This document shows, one piece after another, positions 57,249 through 64,000 of a DNA stretch of 64,000 bases (within the stretch, counting starts at the first letter, position 1; each line of letters opens with the position of its first letter). A program made the translations under genes and the position numbers. Under the pieces are notes generated by a model that was not told the DNA's origin, made no database searches, and worked only from the letters and a program-made list of their open reading frames with translations. Source of the DNA: Kitasatospora mediocidica KCTC 9733 (GTDB lineage: Bacteria; Actinomycetota; Actinomycetes; Streptomycetales; Streptomycetaceae); assembly GCF_000744225.1 (NCBI RefSeq), contig NZ_JQLN01000005.1:2503001-2567000 (forward strand). Reading direction: 5' to 3'.

Positions 57249-58859
57249 TCAGACCGTCCGCCCTTCGGCCAGCTCGGCGAGCATCGCGGCGCGGAAACGC
57301 AGCGTGCCCGCGAGCCGGCCGAAGGTCTCGGCCCACGCGCTGTCCGGCGTCGCGTCGGCGGCCAGCGCCTCGACGGCCGGTGCCGTCGCGGGCGAGAGCG
57401 AACGCTCCGTCATGCCCAGCACCCCGCTGTGGCTCCACGGGTACGCCCCGGAGCCGGCCGCCCGCTCCAGGGCGGCGACCACCGCGGTGCTCAGCGGCGG
57501 TGTCCACGGCGTGGCGCAGGAGCCGAGCAGCTGGAAGGCGTCGCCCAGGCCGTGCGTCTGCAGGAACGCGGCCGTCCAGGCGGACCGCTCGGCCGGCGGC
57601 AGGACGGCGAGCAGCTTCGCGGGCGCGCCCGCCGGCTGCGCCGACTCCGTCCGGGCCGCGCCCGTGCGGCGCGGGGCCGGGCCGAGCAGCGCGCGCGCCC
57701 AGGCGGCGTCGTGCTGTCGGACGGCGGCCCTGGCCCAGGCCTCCCGCAGGTCGTCGCGCCAGCTGTCGTCGACCTCGTCGCCGTCCTCGCCGGTGACCGG
57801 CAGATCGAGCAACTGGGCGTGCGTCAGACCGAAGCCCGCCGTCCAGTGGCCCAGCGGGGTGGCGGCCACCAACTCGCCGAACCACCAGGCACGTTCACCA
57901 CGGCCGGTGGGCGACTTGGGGGCGATGCCGTCGCGCTGCATCGCGGCGTCGCAGGCGGTCGGCGGGGTGACCAGCAGCCGTCCGTCCACCAGCCGTACGG
58001 CCGTCCCGGCCCGCTCGGCCATCCGCGCGCCCAGCGCCGAGCCGGGCAGGGTGGAGAGCAGCTCGGCGGCGGTGGCCCGGACGTTCTTGCTGCGGTCACC
58101 GAGAGCGGCCTCCAGGAACGGCTCGTCGGCCTCGGAGAGCCCCTCCTGGAGGGCGTCCAGGAAGAGCAGCCGGTCTTCGGCGCGCTCGGTGGACCAGGTG
58201 CCGCGCAGCAGCTCCAGGCCGGCGGCCGGGTCGCTGCGGCGCAGCCGGGTGAGGTGCGTGACGCGCTCGGCGAACAGGCCCTCGTGCCAGGTGCGCTCCT
58301 CGGCGGCGGCCTGGTTGTCGGTCACCGTCCGGCGCACGTAGGCCCAGTCCGGGTTCTGCTCGGCCAGCCAGCGGCCGAGCGGGCCGGCCAGGGCCACGGC
58401 GTCGCCGCGCAGCTCGCTGCGCGCCCGGGCGGCGTCCAGCAGCGCGGGGACCAGCGCGGGTGGCGGGCGGTAGCCCGACTCGCGGGCGCCGGCCAGCCAC
58501 TGCGGCAGCAGCTCGGCCAGGTTGGCGAGGGTGCCGGTGGTGTTCGCGCCGGTCGTCCGCCCGGACAGCAGGACCGCCAGGCGGCGGGCCGCCGCCTCGG
58601 GCAGCGCCGGGCGCTCGTCCGGCGCTGCGGGCGCCGTGGGCTGTGGGCCCGGGCCGGGCAGCAGCCCAGCGCGGCGGTGCACGGTGACCAGGGCGGCCAG
58701 CTCCAGCAGCGCCGCCGCCGGATCGGTGCGGTCCACCGCGCCGGCCGCCGCCGCCAGGGCGGGCGTTGTGGTGGCGGACGGCAGCGGGCGCCGGTCGGTG
58801 CCGAGCAGCGCCGTGGTCCGCAGGTCCTCCCAGAGATCTTCCTGGTGCATGGTGCTCAC
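57249..58859 (-). CDS. DUF5691 family protein
   Basis: 536 aa, soluble, with Ala/Leu-rich helical repeats and no catalytic motif that I recognise. RTTALLGTDRRPLP at the N-terminus and DRLLFLDALQEGLSEADEPFLE in the middle are the best-conserved-looking parts. GTG 58859 directly abuts the SWIM gene stop (TGA-GTG), so the two are translated together. The family travels with SWIM, MoxR, DUF5682 and VWA genes, which suggests a scaffold or substrate-holding role; that is inference. Confidence 0.8.
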   Translation of the reverse strand: MSTMHQEDLWEDLRTTALLGTDRRPLPSATTTPALAAAAGAVDRTDPAAALLELAALVTVHRRAGLLPGPGPQPTAPAAPDERPALPEAAARRLAVLLSGRTTGANTTGTLANLAELLPQWLAGARESGYRPPPALVPALLDAARARSELRGDAVALAGPLGRWLAEQNPDWAYVRRTVTDNQAAAEERTWHEGLFAERVTHLTRLRRSDPAAGLELLRGTWSTERAEDRLLFLDALQEGLSEADEPFLEAALGDRSKNVRATAAELLSTLPGSALGARMAERAGTAVRLVDGRLLVTPPTACDAAMQRDGIAPKSPTGRGERAWWFGELVAATPLGHWTAGFGLTHAQLLDLPVTGEDGDEVDDSWRDDLREAWARAAVRQHDAAWARALLGPAPRRTGAARTESAQPAGAPAKLLAVLPPAERSAWTAAFLQTHGLGDAFQLLGSCATPWTPPLSTAVVAALERAAGSGAYPWSHSGVLGMTERSLSPATAPAVEALAADATPDSAWAETFGRLAGTLRFRAAMLAELAEGRTV

Positions 58860-60164
58860 TCAACTCACTCCTGTCGCGCGGCCGTTCTCGTCCCACACCG
58901 TGACCGGGGTGAACCCCCGGTGCCCGCACTCGCCGAAGACCGTCACCGGTCGGCCCGCCGACACCGCCGCGAGCTTCCAGAGCCCGGGGCCCGTCGCCGT
59001 ATCGATGCTCAACGCCTCTTTTCCGTCGGTCAGTTGCCAGCGACCGTGGCCCGGCACGGGGAGTACGCCGGTCAGCACGGTCGGCCAGGACTCCAGCCAG
59101 GGATCGTCCGCGACCGCCTCGCCGTACCCGGCCAGGGCCCGGGCGGGGGACACCCCGGGCGGCACGGCCTCGGCGGCGGGCACCGGCGCGGGCATCCCGT
59201 GCCGGGTGCCGAGTACGGCGCGCAGTGGCCGGGTGCCCGGGTGGAAGGCCAGCTCGGCCTCCAGCAACTGCCCGGTGGGGATGGCAAGGTCGGGCGACTG
59301 GCCGGGGCGGCCGAAGGCCAGCAGCAGCGCCGGGCGGCCGGTCTTGGCGCCGCGCAGCCAGAGCCGCCGGGTGGTCAGCCGTTCGTCGGCGCTGTCGCGG
59401 ACCCCGAGCACCAGCCAGCGGTCCCGTACGGTCGGGCCGGCCAGCAACTCGGCGCTCTCGGTGCTGAATCCGACCCGGGAGCGGACGGTGGCGGCCAGCT
59501 CGGCGGGCAGCGTGTCGACCCGCTCGTAGGCGGCGGCCAGCAGGTGCAGCAGGGCGTACTCGGCGAGCAGGTCCTCGTCCGTGTGTGATTCCAACTCCCT
59601 TACCTTGCTGGCGAGTCCGGGGGCCTGAGCGTCCACCATGCGGGCCGCCACCTCCTCCCACGGGCTGGGCGCGGTGCTCAGGTCGGCCAGCCCGTGCCGC
59701 ACCCGGTCCGCCAGTCGCAGACGCAACTCCTGCGCCCCGGCGCCGACTCGGGCGGCCCGTCGATCGGCCCGCCGCCGCGCCGCCACCGGATCCGCCTCGG
59801 CCCTGGGCGTCCGCTGCTGCTCGGCCCGCTGTTGGCGCCCGGCCAGCCACGACCCCGCCCACTCGGGCGGCTCACCCCCGGCCGGCACCGCCTCGCCCCC
59901 GCTGCTCCACAGCAGGAGCAGCCCCAGCGCGTGCTTGCAGGGGAACTTCCGGCTCGGGCAACTGCACTGGTACGCAGGGCCGGCAAGCTCGATCACCGTC
60001 CGGTACGGCGTACTCCCGCTCCCCTTGCACGCCCCCCACAGCGCCGTTCCGTTGCACCCCACCCCCGACCACGGCCCCGGCCCGGACAACTTCCCGGCAG
60101 CCTTCGCCGACGCGGCGTCGGGCGAGAGGGACAGGACATGCTCAGTGCTCCAGCGTTCCTCCAT
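58860..60164 (-). CDS. SWIM zinc-finger protein (YehQ-like)
   Basis: 434 aa from ATG 60164. The SWIM motif (CxCxnCxH) reads YQCSCPSRKFPCKHALGL near residue 70. The rest is Ala/Arg-rich with predicted helices and a C-terminal beta region. SWIM domains bind DNA, RNA or protein. E. coli yehQ, a SWIM gene, sits with yehL (MoxR), yehM and yehP (VWA); here MoxR and DUF5682 are encoded 1.3 kb away on the opposite strand. A TAGCGT box lies 7 nt before the ATG. Confidence 0.87.
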   Translation of the reverse strand: MEERWSTEHVLSLSPDAASAKAAGKLSGPGPWSGVGCNGTALWGACKGSGSTPYRTVIELAGPAYQCSCPSRKFPCKHALGLLLLWSSGGEAVPAGGEPPEWAGSWLAGRQQRAEQQRTPRAEADPVAARRRADRRAARVGAGAQELRLRLADRVRHGLADLSTAPSPWEEVAARMVDAQAPGLASKVRELESHTDEDLLAEYALLHLLAAAYERVDTLPAELAATVRSRVGFSTESAELLAGPTVRDRWLVLGVRDSADERLTTRRLWLRGAKTGRPALLLAFGRPGQSPDLAIPTGQLLEAELAFHPGTRPLRAVLGTRHGMPAPVPAAEAVPPGVSPARALAGYGEAVADDPWLESWPTVLTGVLPVPGHGRWQLTDGKEALSIDTATGPGLWKLAAVSAGRPVTVFGECGHRGFTPVTVWDENGRATGVS

Positions 60165-60171
60165 GCCCCGA

Positions 60172-60177
60172 ACGCTA
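60172..60177 (-). promoter_or_regulatory. Candidate -10 box of leaderless SWIM-gene transcript
   Basis: Minus-strand TAGCGT lies 7 nt before ATG 60164. The intervening CGGGG is not a plausible ribosome-binding site. Confidence 0.45.
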
Positions 60178-60224
60178 GGCCGGGCCACTGACAGGCGTCA
60201 GAAGGACATCGGCCGGCGGGTGGG

Positions 60225-60794
60225 TCAGAGCGTGGACCCGGACGGGTGGCGGGTGCGCAGGACGTCGGCGATGCGGCGGCACCAGTCCAGGGTCTCCCGT
60301 TCGAAGGCGAGGCCGCGCAGGCAGGTGAGGTAGGGGCCGATGCGGTGGCCCGTGCGCAGGAACTCCTCCTCGTCGGCGTCGCCGCGCATCTGGCGCAGCA
60401 GGGCGCCGAACAGCTCGATCTTGGCCGCCGCCGCGGTCGCCCGGTCACCGAGCTGTTCGATCAGCTGCTCGGCGTCGACGTGGTCGGCCGCCTGCACCTT
60501 CACCAGTAGGTCGTCGCGGATGAACGAGGGTTTCGACGCGGCCGCCGTGAAATCGCGGAGCTCGGTGAGACCGGACTCGGTGGCCCGGAAGACGCGCTTG
60601 TTGGGCCGGCTCTCCTGGACCACCTCGCGGCCCGCGACCAGTCCCTCGCGCTCCAGCTTGGTCAGCTCGGCGTAGAGCTGCTGCGGCAGCGCGTGCCAGA
60701 AGTTGGCCACGCCGACGTCGAACGCCTTGGCCAGCTGGTAGCCGCTGCGCTCCTCGTCCAGGAGTGCGGCCAGCACGGCGTGTCGCAGGGCCAT
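60225..60794 (-). CDS. PadR-family transcriptional regulator
   Basis: 189 aa. The N-terminal winged helix is typical: RHAVLAALLDEERSGYQLAK, FWHALPQQLYAELTKLEREGLV, and the wing ending RVFRATESGLTELRDF. A C-terminal helical dimerisation domain follows (about 105-175). PadR proteins are repressors released by small aromatic or drug ligands. Divergent from the NTF2-like gene across 93 bp containing an inverted repeat, so it probably controls itself and that gene. Confidence 0.9.
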   Translation of the reverse strand: MALRHAVLAALLDEERSGYQLAKAFDVGVANFWHALPQQLYAELTKLEREGLVAGREVVQESRPNKRVFRATESGLTELRDFTAAASKPSFIRDDLLVKVQAADHVDAEQLIEQLGDRATAAAAKIELFGALLRQMRGDADEEEFLRTGHRIGPYLTCLRGLAFERETLDWCRRIADVLRTRHPSGSTL

Positions 60795-60835
60795 CGAGGC
60801 AGCCTCTTCCCTTTTGGTGTCGGTCCCGGCATCAT

Positions 60836-60873
60836 CCTAGTCACATACCAGAATAGTCAGATTCTTGACTAGG
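60836..60873. promoter_or_regulatory. CCTAGTCA/TGACTAGG inverted repeat, probable PadR operator
   Basis: Perfect 8-bp arms (60836-60843 and 60866-60873) separated by 22 bp, with an inner AGAAT/ATTCT pair slightly off centre. The region is much richer in A/T than its neighbours and lies between the PadR and NTF2-like genes. Confidence 0.55.
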
Positions 60874-60887
60874 GAGAGGGAGAAGCC

Positions 60888-61325
60888 ATGACGGACCCGA
60901 CCACCGCCGAACGCTTCCGTGCCGCCGTGGAGAAGCAGGACATCGCCGCGCTGGACGACCTGTTCACCGAGGACGTCCGCTTCTACAGTCCGGTGAAGTT
61001 CGTCCCCTTCGAGGGGAAGGCCATGGTGGTCGGCCTGCTCCGCGTCCTGCTGGGCATCTTCGAGGACTTCCGCTACGTCGGTGAGTTCGACGGCCGGGCC
61101 GAGACCAGCGCGGACGGCGGCGAGGTGCCGTCGTCGATCCTGATGTTCCGCACCACGGTGAACGGCAAGGCGATCCACGGCATCGACCTGCTGCAGTTCG
61201 ACGAGGCGGGCCGGATCAAGGAGTTCACCGTGATGGTCCGCCCGCAGTCGGCCGTGCACGCCCTGGGCGAGGCGGTCTTCGCGGGCCTGGTGGCCGCCGG
61301 CCTGGTCCCGGCCACCGACTCCTAG
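60888..61325 (+). CDS. NTF2-like (SnoaL-type) protein
   Basis: 145 aa, a single alpha/beta cone: helix TAERFRAAVEKQDIAALDDLF, strand VRFYSPVKFVPFEGK, and the closing DEAGRIKEFTVMVRPQSA. The fold covers ketosteroid isomerase-like enzymes and small-molecule binding proteins; no catalytic residues are certain. ATG 60888 with AGGGAGAGGGAG upstream. Divergent from and probably repressed by PadR; perhaps it handles the PadR ligand. Confidence 0.85.
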   Translation: MTDPTTAERFRAAVEKQDIAALDDLFTEDVRFYSPVKFVPFEGKAMVVGLLRVLLGIFEDFRYVGEFDGRAETSADGGEVPSSILMFRTTVNGKAIHGIDLLQFDEAGRIKEFTVMVRPQSAVHALGEAVFAGLVAAGLVPATDS

Positions 61326-61504
61326 GGTCTCGGGCGGACGGGTCGTCAGCCGGGCATTGTCAGTGGTCTGCGGCAAGGTGGTTGTCGCAGGTCGGGGGGC
61401 GTTCGAAGGCAGCCCCCGGGTCTGTCATCCGCGCCGATGCTCCCCCTGATCACCGCCCCGCCCGCGGCACTGCTGTGCCCGGTGGCCGACCTAGGAGCCG
61501 TCCT

Positions 61505-62599
61505 ATGACCACCACCACTCCCGAGGTTCTCCGGCAGCACGCCGAGGACGCGTTCGCCGCCGAACTCGCCGCGCTCGCCGCGCAGGACGAGCGGCCTCGT
61601 CCGGAACGCTGGCGGTTGTCGCCGTGGGCCGTGGCCTCCTACCTGCTCGGCGGCGAACTGCCGGACGGCACGGTGATCACGCCCAAGTACGTCGGGCCGC
61701 GCCGGATCGTCGAGGTGGCGGTGACCACGCTGGCCACCGACCGCGCGCTGCTGCTGCTCGGCGTGCCGGGGACGGCCAAGACCTGGGTGTCCGAGCACCT
61801 GGCCGCCGCGATCAGTGGGGACTCCACGCTGCTCGTCCAGGGCACCGCCGGGACGCCCGAGGAGGCGGTCCGATACGGCTGGAACTACGCCCAGTTGCTC
61901 GCCCACGGACCCAGCCGGGACGCCCTCGTGCCGTCCCCGGTGATGCGGGCGATGGCGGACGGGAAGATCGCCCGGGTCGAGGAGCTGACCCGCATCCCGG
62001 CGGACGTGCAGGACAGCCTGATCACCATCCTGTCCGAGAAGACACTCCCCGTACCGGAGTTGGGCGGCGAGACGCAGGCGGTCCGGGGCTTCAACCTGAT
62101 CGCCACCGCCAACGACCGCGACCGCGGCGTCAACGAACTCTCCAGCGCGCTGCGCCGCCGGTTCAACACGGTGGTGCTGCCGCTGCCCGCCACCCTCGAC
62201 GAGGAGGTCGACATCGTCACCCGCCGGGTCGACCAGCTCGGCCGCTCCCTCGACCTGCCCGAACTCCCGGGCGGCGCCGAGGAGATCCGCCGCGTCGTCA
62301 CGGTCTTCCGCGAACTGCGCGACGGCATCACGGCGGACGGGCGCACCAAGGTCAAGTCGCCCACCGGCACGCTCTCCACCGCCGAGGCGATCTCGGTGGT
62401 CACCAACGGGCTGGCGCTCGCCGCCCACTTCGGCGACGGCGTCCTGCGCGCGGGGGACGTCGCGACCGGAATCCTCGGCGCGGTCGTCCGCGACCCGGTG
62501 GCCGACCAGGTGGTCTGGCGCGAGTACGTCGAGGGCGTGGTCCGCGAGCGGGAGGGGTGGAAGGACTTCTACCGGGCCGCGCGCGAGCTCTCCCGCTGA
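61505..62599 (+). CDS. MoxR-family AAA+ ATPase (YehL-like)
   Basis: 364 aa from ATG 61505 (GGAG upstream). Walker A is LLGVPGTAKTWVSEHL, with Ala in place of the usual Gly before Lys. The Walker B position reads KIARVEELTRIP, keeping the Glu pair but not the standard DE context. The sensor ATANDRDRGVNELSSALRRRFN includes the arginine finger. MoxR ATPases act as chaperones or remodellers with VWA partners. DUF5682 follows after 31 nt; a VWA gene is expected just outside the window. Confidence 0.9.
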   Translation: MTTTTPEVLRQHAEDAFAAELAALAAQDERPRPERWRLSPWAVASYLLGGELPDGTVITPKYVGPRRIVEVAVTTLATDRALLLLGVPGTAKTWVSEHLAAAISGDSTLLVQGTAGTPEEAVRYGWNYAQLLAHGPSRDALVPSPVMRAMADGKIARVEELTRIPADVQDSLITILSEKTLPVPELGGETQAVRGFNLIATANDRDRGVNELSSALRRRFNTVVLPLPATLDEEVDIVTRRVDQLGRSLDLPELPGGAEEIRRVVTVFRELRDGITADGRTKVKSPTGTLSTAEAISVVTNGLALAAHFGDGVLRAGDVATGILGAVVRDPVADQVVWREYVEGVVREREGWKDFYRAARELSR

Positions 62600-62630
62600 G
62601 CAGGACCCAGGAGGCAGGAGGGGAGGACCG

Positions 62631-64000
62631 ATGAGTGACAACGACGTGACCCTGCTGGGGATCCGGCACCACGGACCCGGCTCGGCCCGCGCAGTCGCGG
62701 CGGCGCTGGAGCGCCTGCGGCCGGATGTGGTGCTGATCGAGGGGCCCGCCGAGGCCGATCCGATCATCAGCCTGGCAGTGGACAAGGAGATGGTCCCGCC
62801 GGTCGCCCTGCTGGCGCACGCGGTGGACGACCCGTCCCGGGCGGGCTTCTGGCCGTTCGCCTCCTTCTCCCCGGAGTGGGTGGCGATCCGGTACGGGCTG
62901 GCGCGCGAGCTGCCGGTCCGGTTCATCGACCTGCCGGCGGCGTACGGCTTCGCCCTGGCGGCCGAGCAGGCCCAGCAGGCCCAGCAGGCCCAGCAGGCCC
63001 AACAGGCGGAAGAGCGCCTCGCGCTGGACCCGATCGCCGTCCTCGCCGAGGCCGCCGGCCAGGACGACGCCGAGCGCTGGTGGGAGGACGTCGTCGAGCA
63101 CCGCACACCGGGCGCCGACGCCGACCCGCTCGCGCCCTTCGAGGCACTGGCGGAGGCGATGACGGCCCTGCGCGAGCAGCCGCCCGGCGCCCCGCCGCTC
63201 ACCGGCCGCCGCGACGACCTGCGCGAGGCGTACATGCGCCAGCAGATCCGCGCCGCCCGCCGCGCCGGACACCGCCGGATCGCCGTGGTCTGCGGCGCCT
63301 GGCACGTCCCGGCGCTGAGCGCGATGCCCACCGCCACCGCCGACCGCGCGCTCCTCGCCACGCTGCCCAAGAAGGCGAAGACCGAGATCACCTGGGTGCC
63401 CTGGACCCACCGCCGTCTCGCCCAGCACACCGGGTACGGCGCCGGTATCGAGTCGCCCGGCTGGTACCACCACCTGTTCAGCACCGAACGCGACACGCTC
63501 GCCCGCTGGATGACCCGGGCCGCCGAGCTGCTGCGCGCCGAGGACCACCCGGTCTCCTCCGCCCACGTCATCGAGGCGGTCCGGCTGGCCGAGACGCTGG
63601 CCGCCATGCGCGGCCGCCCGGTCGCCGGGCTGGCCGAGACGCTGGACGCCGTCCGGTCCGTGCTGTGCGACGGCTCCGACGTCGCGCTCGCGCTGGTCCA
63701 GGAGCGGCTGGTGGTCGGCGAGGCGCTCGGCGAGGTGCCGTCGGCCACCCCGACCGTGCCGCTGCAGCGCGACCTGACCCGGCTTCAGCGCAGTCTGCGG
63801 CTCAAGCCCGAGACGGAGGCCCGCGAGCTGGTCCTGGACCTGCGCAAGGAGCTGGACGCGTCCCGGTCGCTGCTGCTGCACCGGCTGCGGCTGCTCGGCA
63901 TCGGCTGGGGCACCGAGACCCGTTCCGCCGTCAACTCCACCGGGACGTTCCGGGAGAGCTGGCAGCTGAGCTGGGACCCGGAATACGCCGTCCGGGTGGT
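62631..64000 (+). CDS. DUF5682 family protein (YehM-like), 3' end outside window
   Basis: 456 codons are visible and the frame is open at the window edge. It starts DVTLLGIRHHGPGSARAVAAALE and continues VVLIEGPAEADPII; RIAVVCGAWHVPAL lies near 225. The H-H-G and E-G-P motifs resemble the TraB/erythromycin-esterase-like group, but I cannot assign an activity. An (Ala/Glu)-Gln repeat lies at about 112-125. ATG 62631 has GGAGGGGAGGA upstream. Coupled to MoxR and probably to a following VWA gene. Confidence 0.87.
   Translation, partial: MSDNDVTLLGIRHHGPGSARAVAAALERLRPDVVLIEGPAEADPIISLAVDKEMVPPVALLAHAVDDPSRAGFWPFASFSPEWVAIRYGLARELPVRFIDLPAAYGFALAAEQAQQAQQAQQAQQAEERLALDPIAVLAEAAGQDDAERWWEDVVEHRTPGADADPLAPFEALAEAMTALREQPPGAPPLTGRRDDLREAYMRQQIRAARRAGHRRIAVVCGAWHVPALSAMPTATADRALLATLPKKAKTEITWVPWTHRRLAQHTGYGAGIESPGWYHHLFSTERDTLARWMTRAAELLRAEDHPVSSAHVIEAVRLAETLAAMRGRPVAGLAETLDAVRSVLCDGSDVALALVQERLVVGEALGEVPSATPTVPLQRDLTRLQRSLRLKPETEARELVLDLRKELDASRSLLLHRLRLLGIGWGTETRSAVNSTGTFRESWQLSWDPEYAVRV
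62967..63008 (+). repeat. In-frame 9-nt tandem repeat (CAGGCCCAG units)
   Basis: About four to five copies of CAGGCCCAG, the last ones imperfect (CCCAACAGG), encoding a run of Gln-Ala-Gln inside DUF5682. Unit length divisible by three keeps the frame, so the number of copies can vary without breaking the gene. Confidence 0.85.

Noticed and set aside
62967-63008. CRISPR-like repeat array
   Set aside because: Units are 9 nt, contiguous and in frame within a coding sequence, with no spacers.

Overview
The window is about 73% G+C with strong third-position G/C bias and many GTG starts. It reads as a chromosomal core segment of a Streptomycetaceae actinobacterium (Streptomyces, Kitasatospora or a close relative). 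The diagnostic genes are the sporulation regulators whiD and bldM side by side, groES/groEL1 behind two CIRCE boxes, an icmB-type small mutase subunit and Streptomyces-style Ser/Thr kinases. The order alr-tsaE-tsaB-rimI-tsaD-groES-groEL1-whiB-like-sigD-like-guaB-guaB3-GMC oxidase-guaA also matches the mycobacterial chromosome as I remember it. No prophage, insertion sequence, tRNA, rRNA or CRISPR array was seen.

Layout. 1-4.4 kb: ribosomal genes (rplQ 3' part, rplM, rpsI) with truA and an ABC-F ATPase. 4.5-13.7 kb: envelope precursor and housekeeping genes (glmM, coaA, glmS, acpS, nnrD, alr, a hydrolase, tsaE). 13.7-19.3 kb: a secreted protein resembling a dead L,D-transpeptidase, then tsaB-rimI-tsaD with a small coupled gene, a NodB lipoprotein and a methyltransferase. 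19.4-21.7 kb: heat-shock-controlled groES-groEL1. 21.7-25.2 kb: a LysR regulator, whiD, bldM with a BldN-type promoter, and an ECF sigma factor of the SigD type. 25.2-28.3 kb: guaB and guaB3. 28.5-33.5 kb: two membrane Ser/Thr kinases flanking a pseudokinase; the first kinase is split by an apparent one-base frameshift. 33.6-37.1 kb: aldehyde dehydrogenase and GMC oxidoreductase. 37.2-41.2 kb: a tight operon of small surface protein, class F-like sortase, lipoprotein, response regulator and sensor kinase. 41.3-42.0 kb: a gene-free stretch with a 16-bp palindrome. 42.1-49.0 kb: guaA, a DoxX-Rieske fusion, and a divergent PspC/toast-rack versus PspC-kinase/LuxR-regulator envelope-stress locus. 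49.1-54 kb: membrane acyltransferase, two polytopic glycosyltransferases and a small secreted protein. 54.1-57.2 kb: pcrA and icmB. 57.2-64 kb: DUF5691, SWIM, MoxR and DUF5682 genes resembling E. coli yehLMPQ, interrupted by a divergent PadR/NTF2-like pair; the last gene runs off the window.

Two threads run across the window. One is the envelope: precursor synthesis, envelope sensors, sortase and glycosyltransferases. The other is gene expression without a leader: at least nine starts lack a clear Shine-Dalgarno site and have a TANNNT -10 box 6-7 nt before the start codon, four of them the same hexamer TAGCGT. The least understood and most interesting blocks are the MoxR/SWIM/DUF5682/DUF5691 module, the sortase two-component operon and the kinase/pseudokinase trio.
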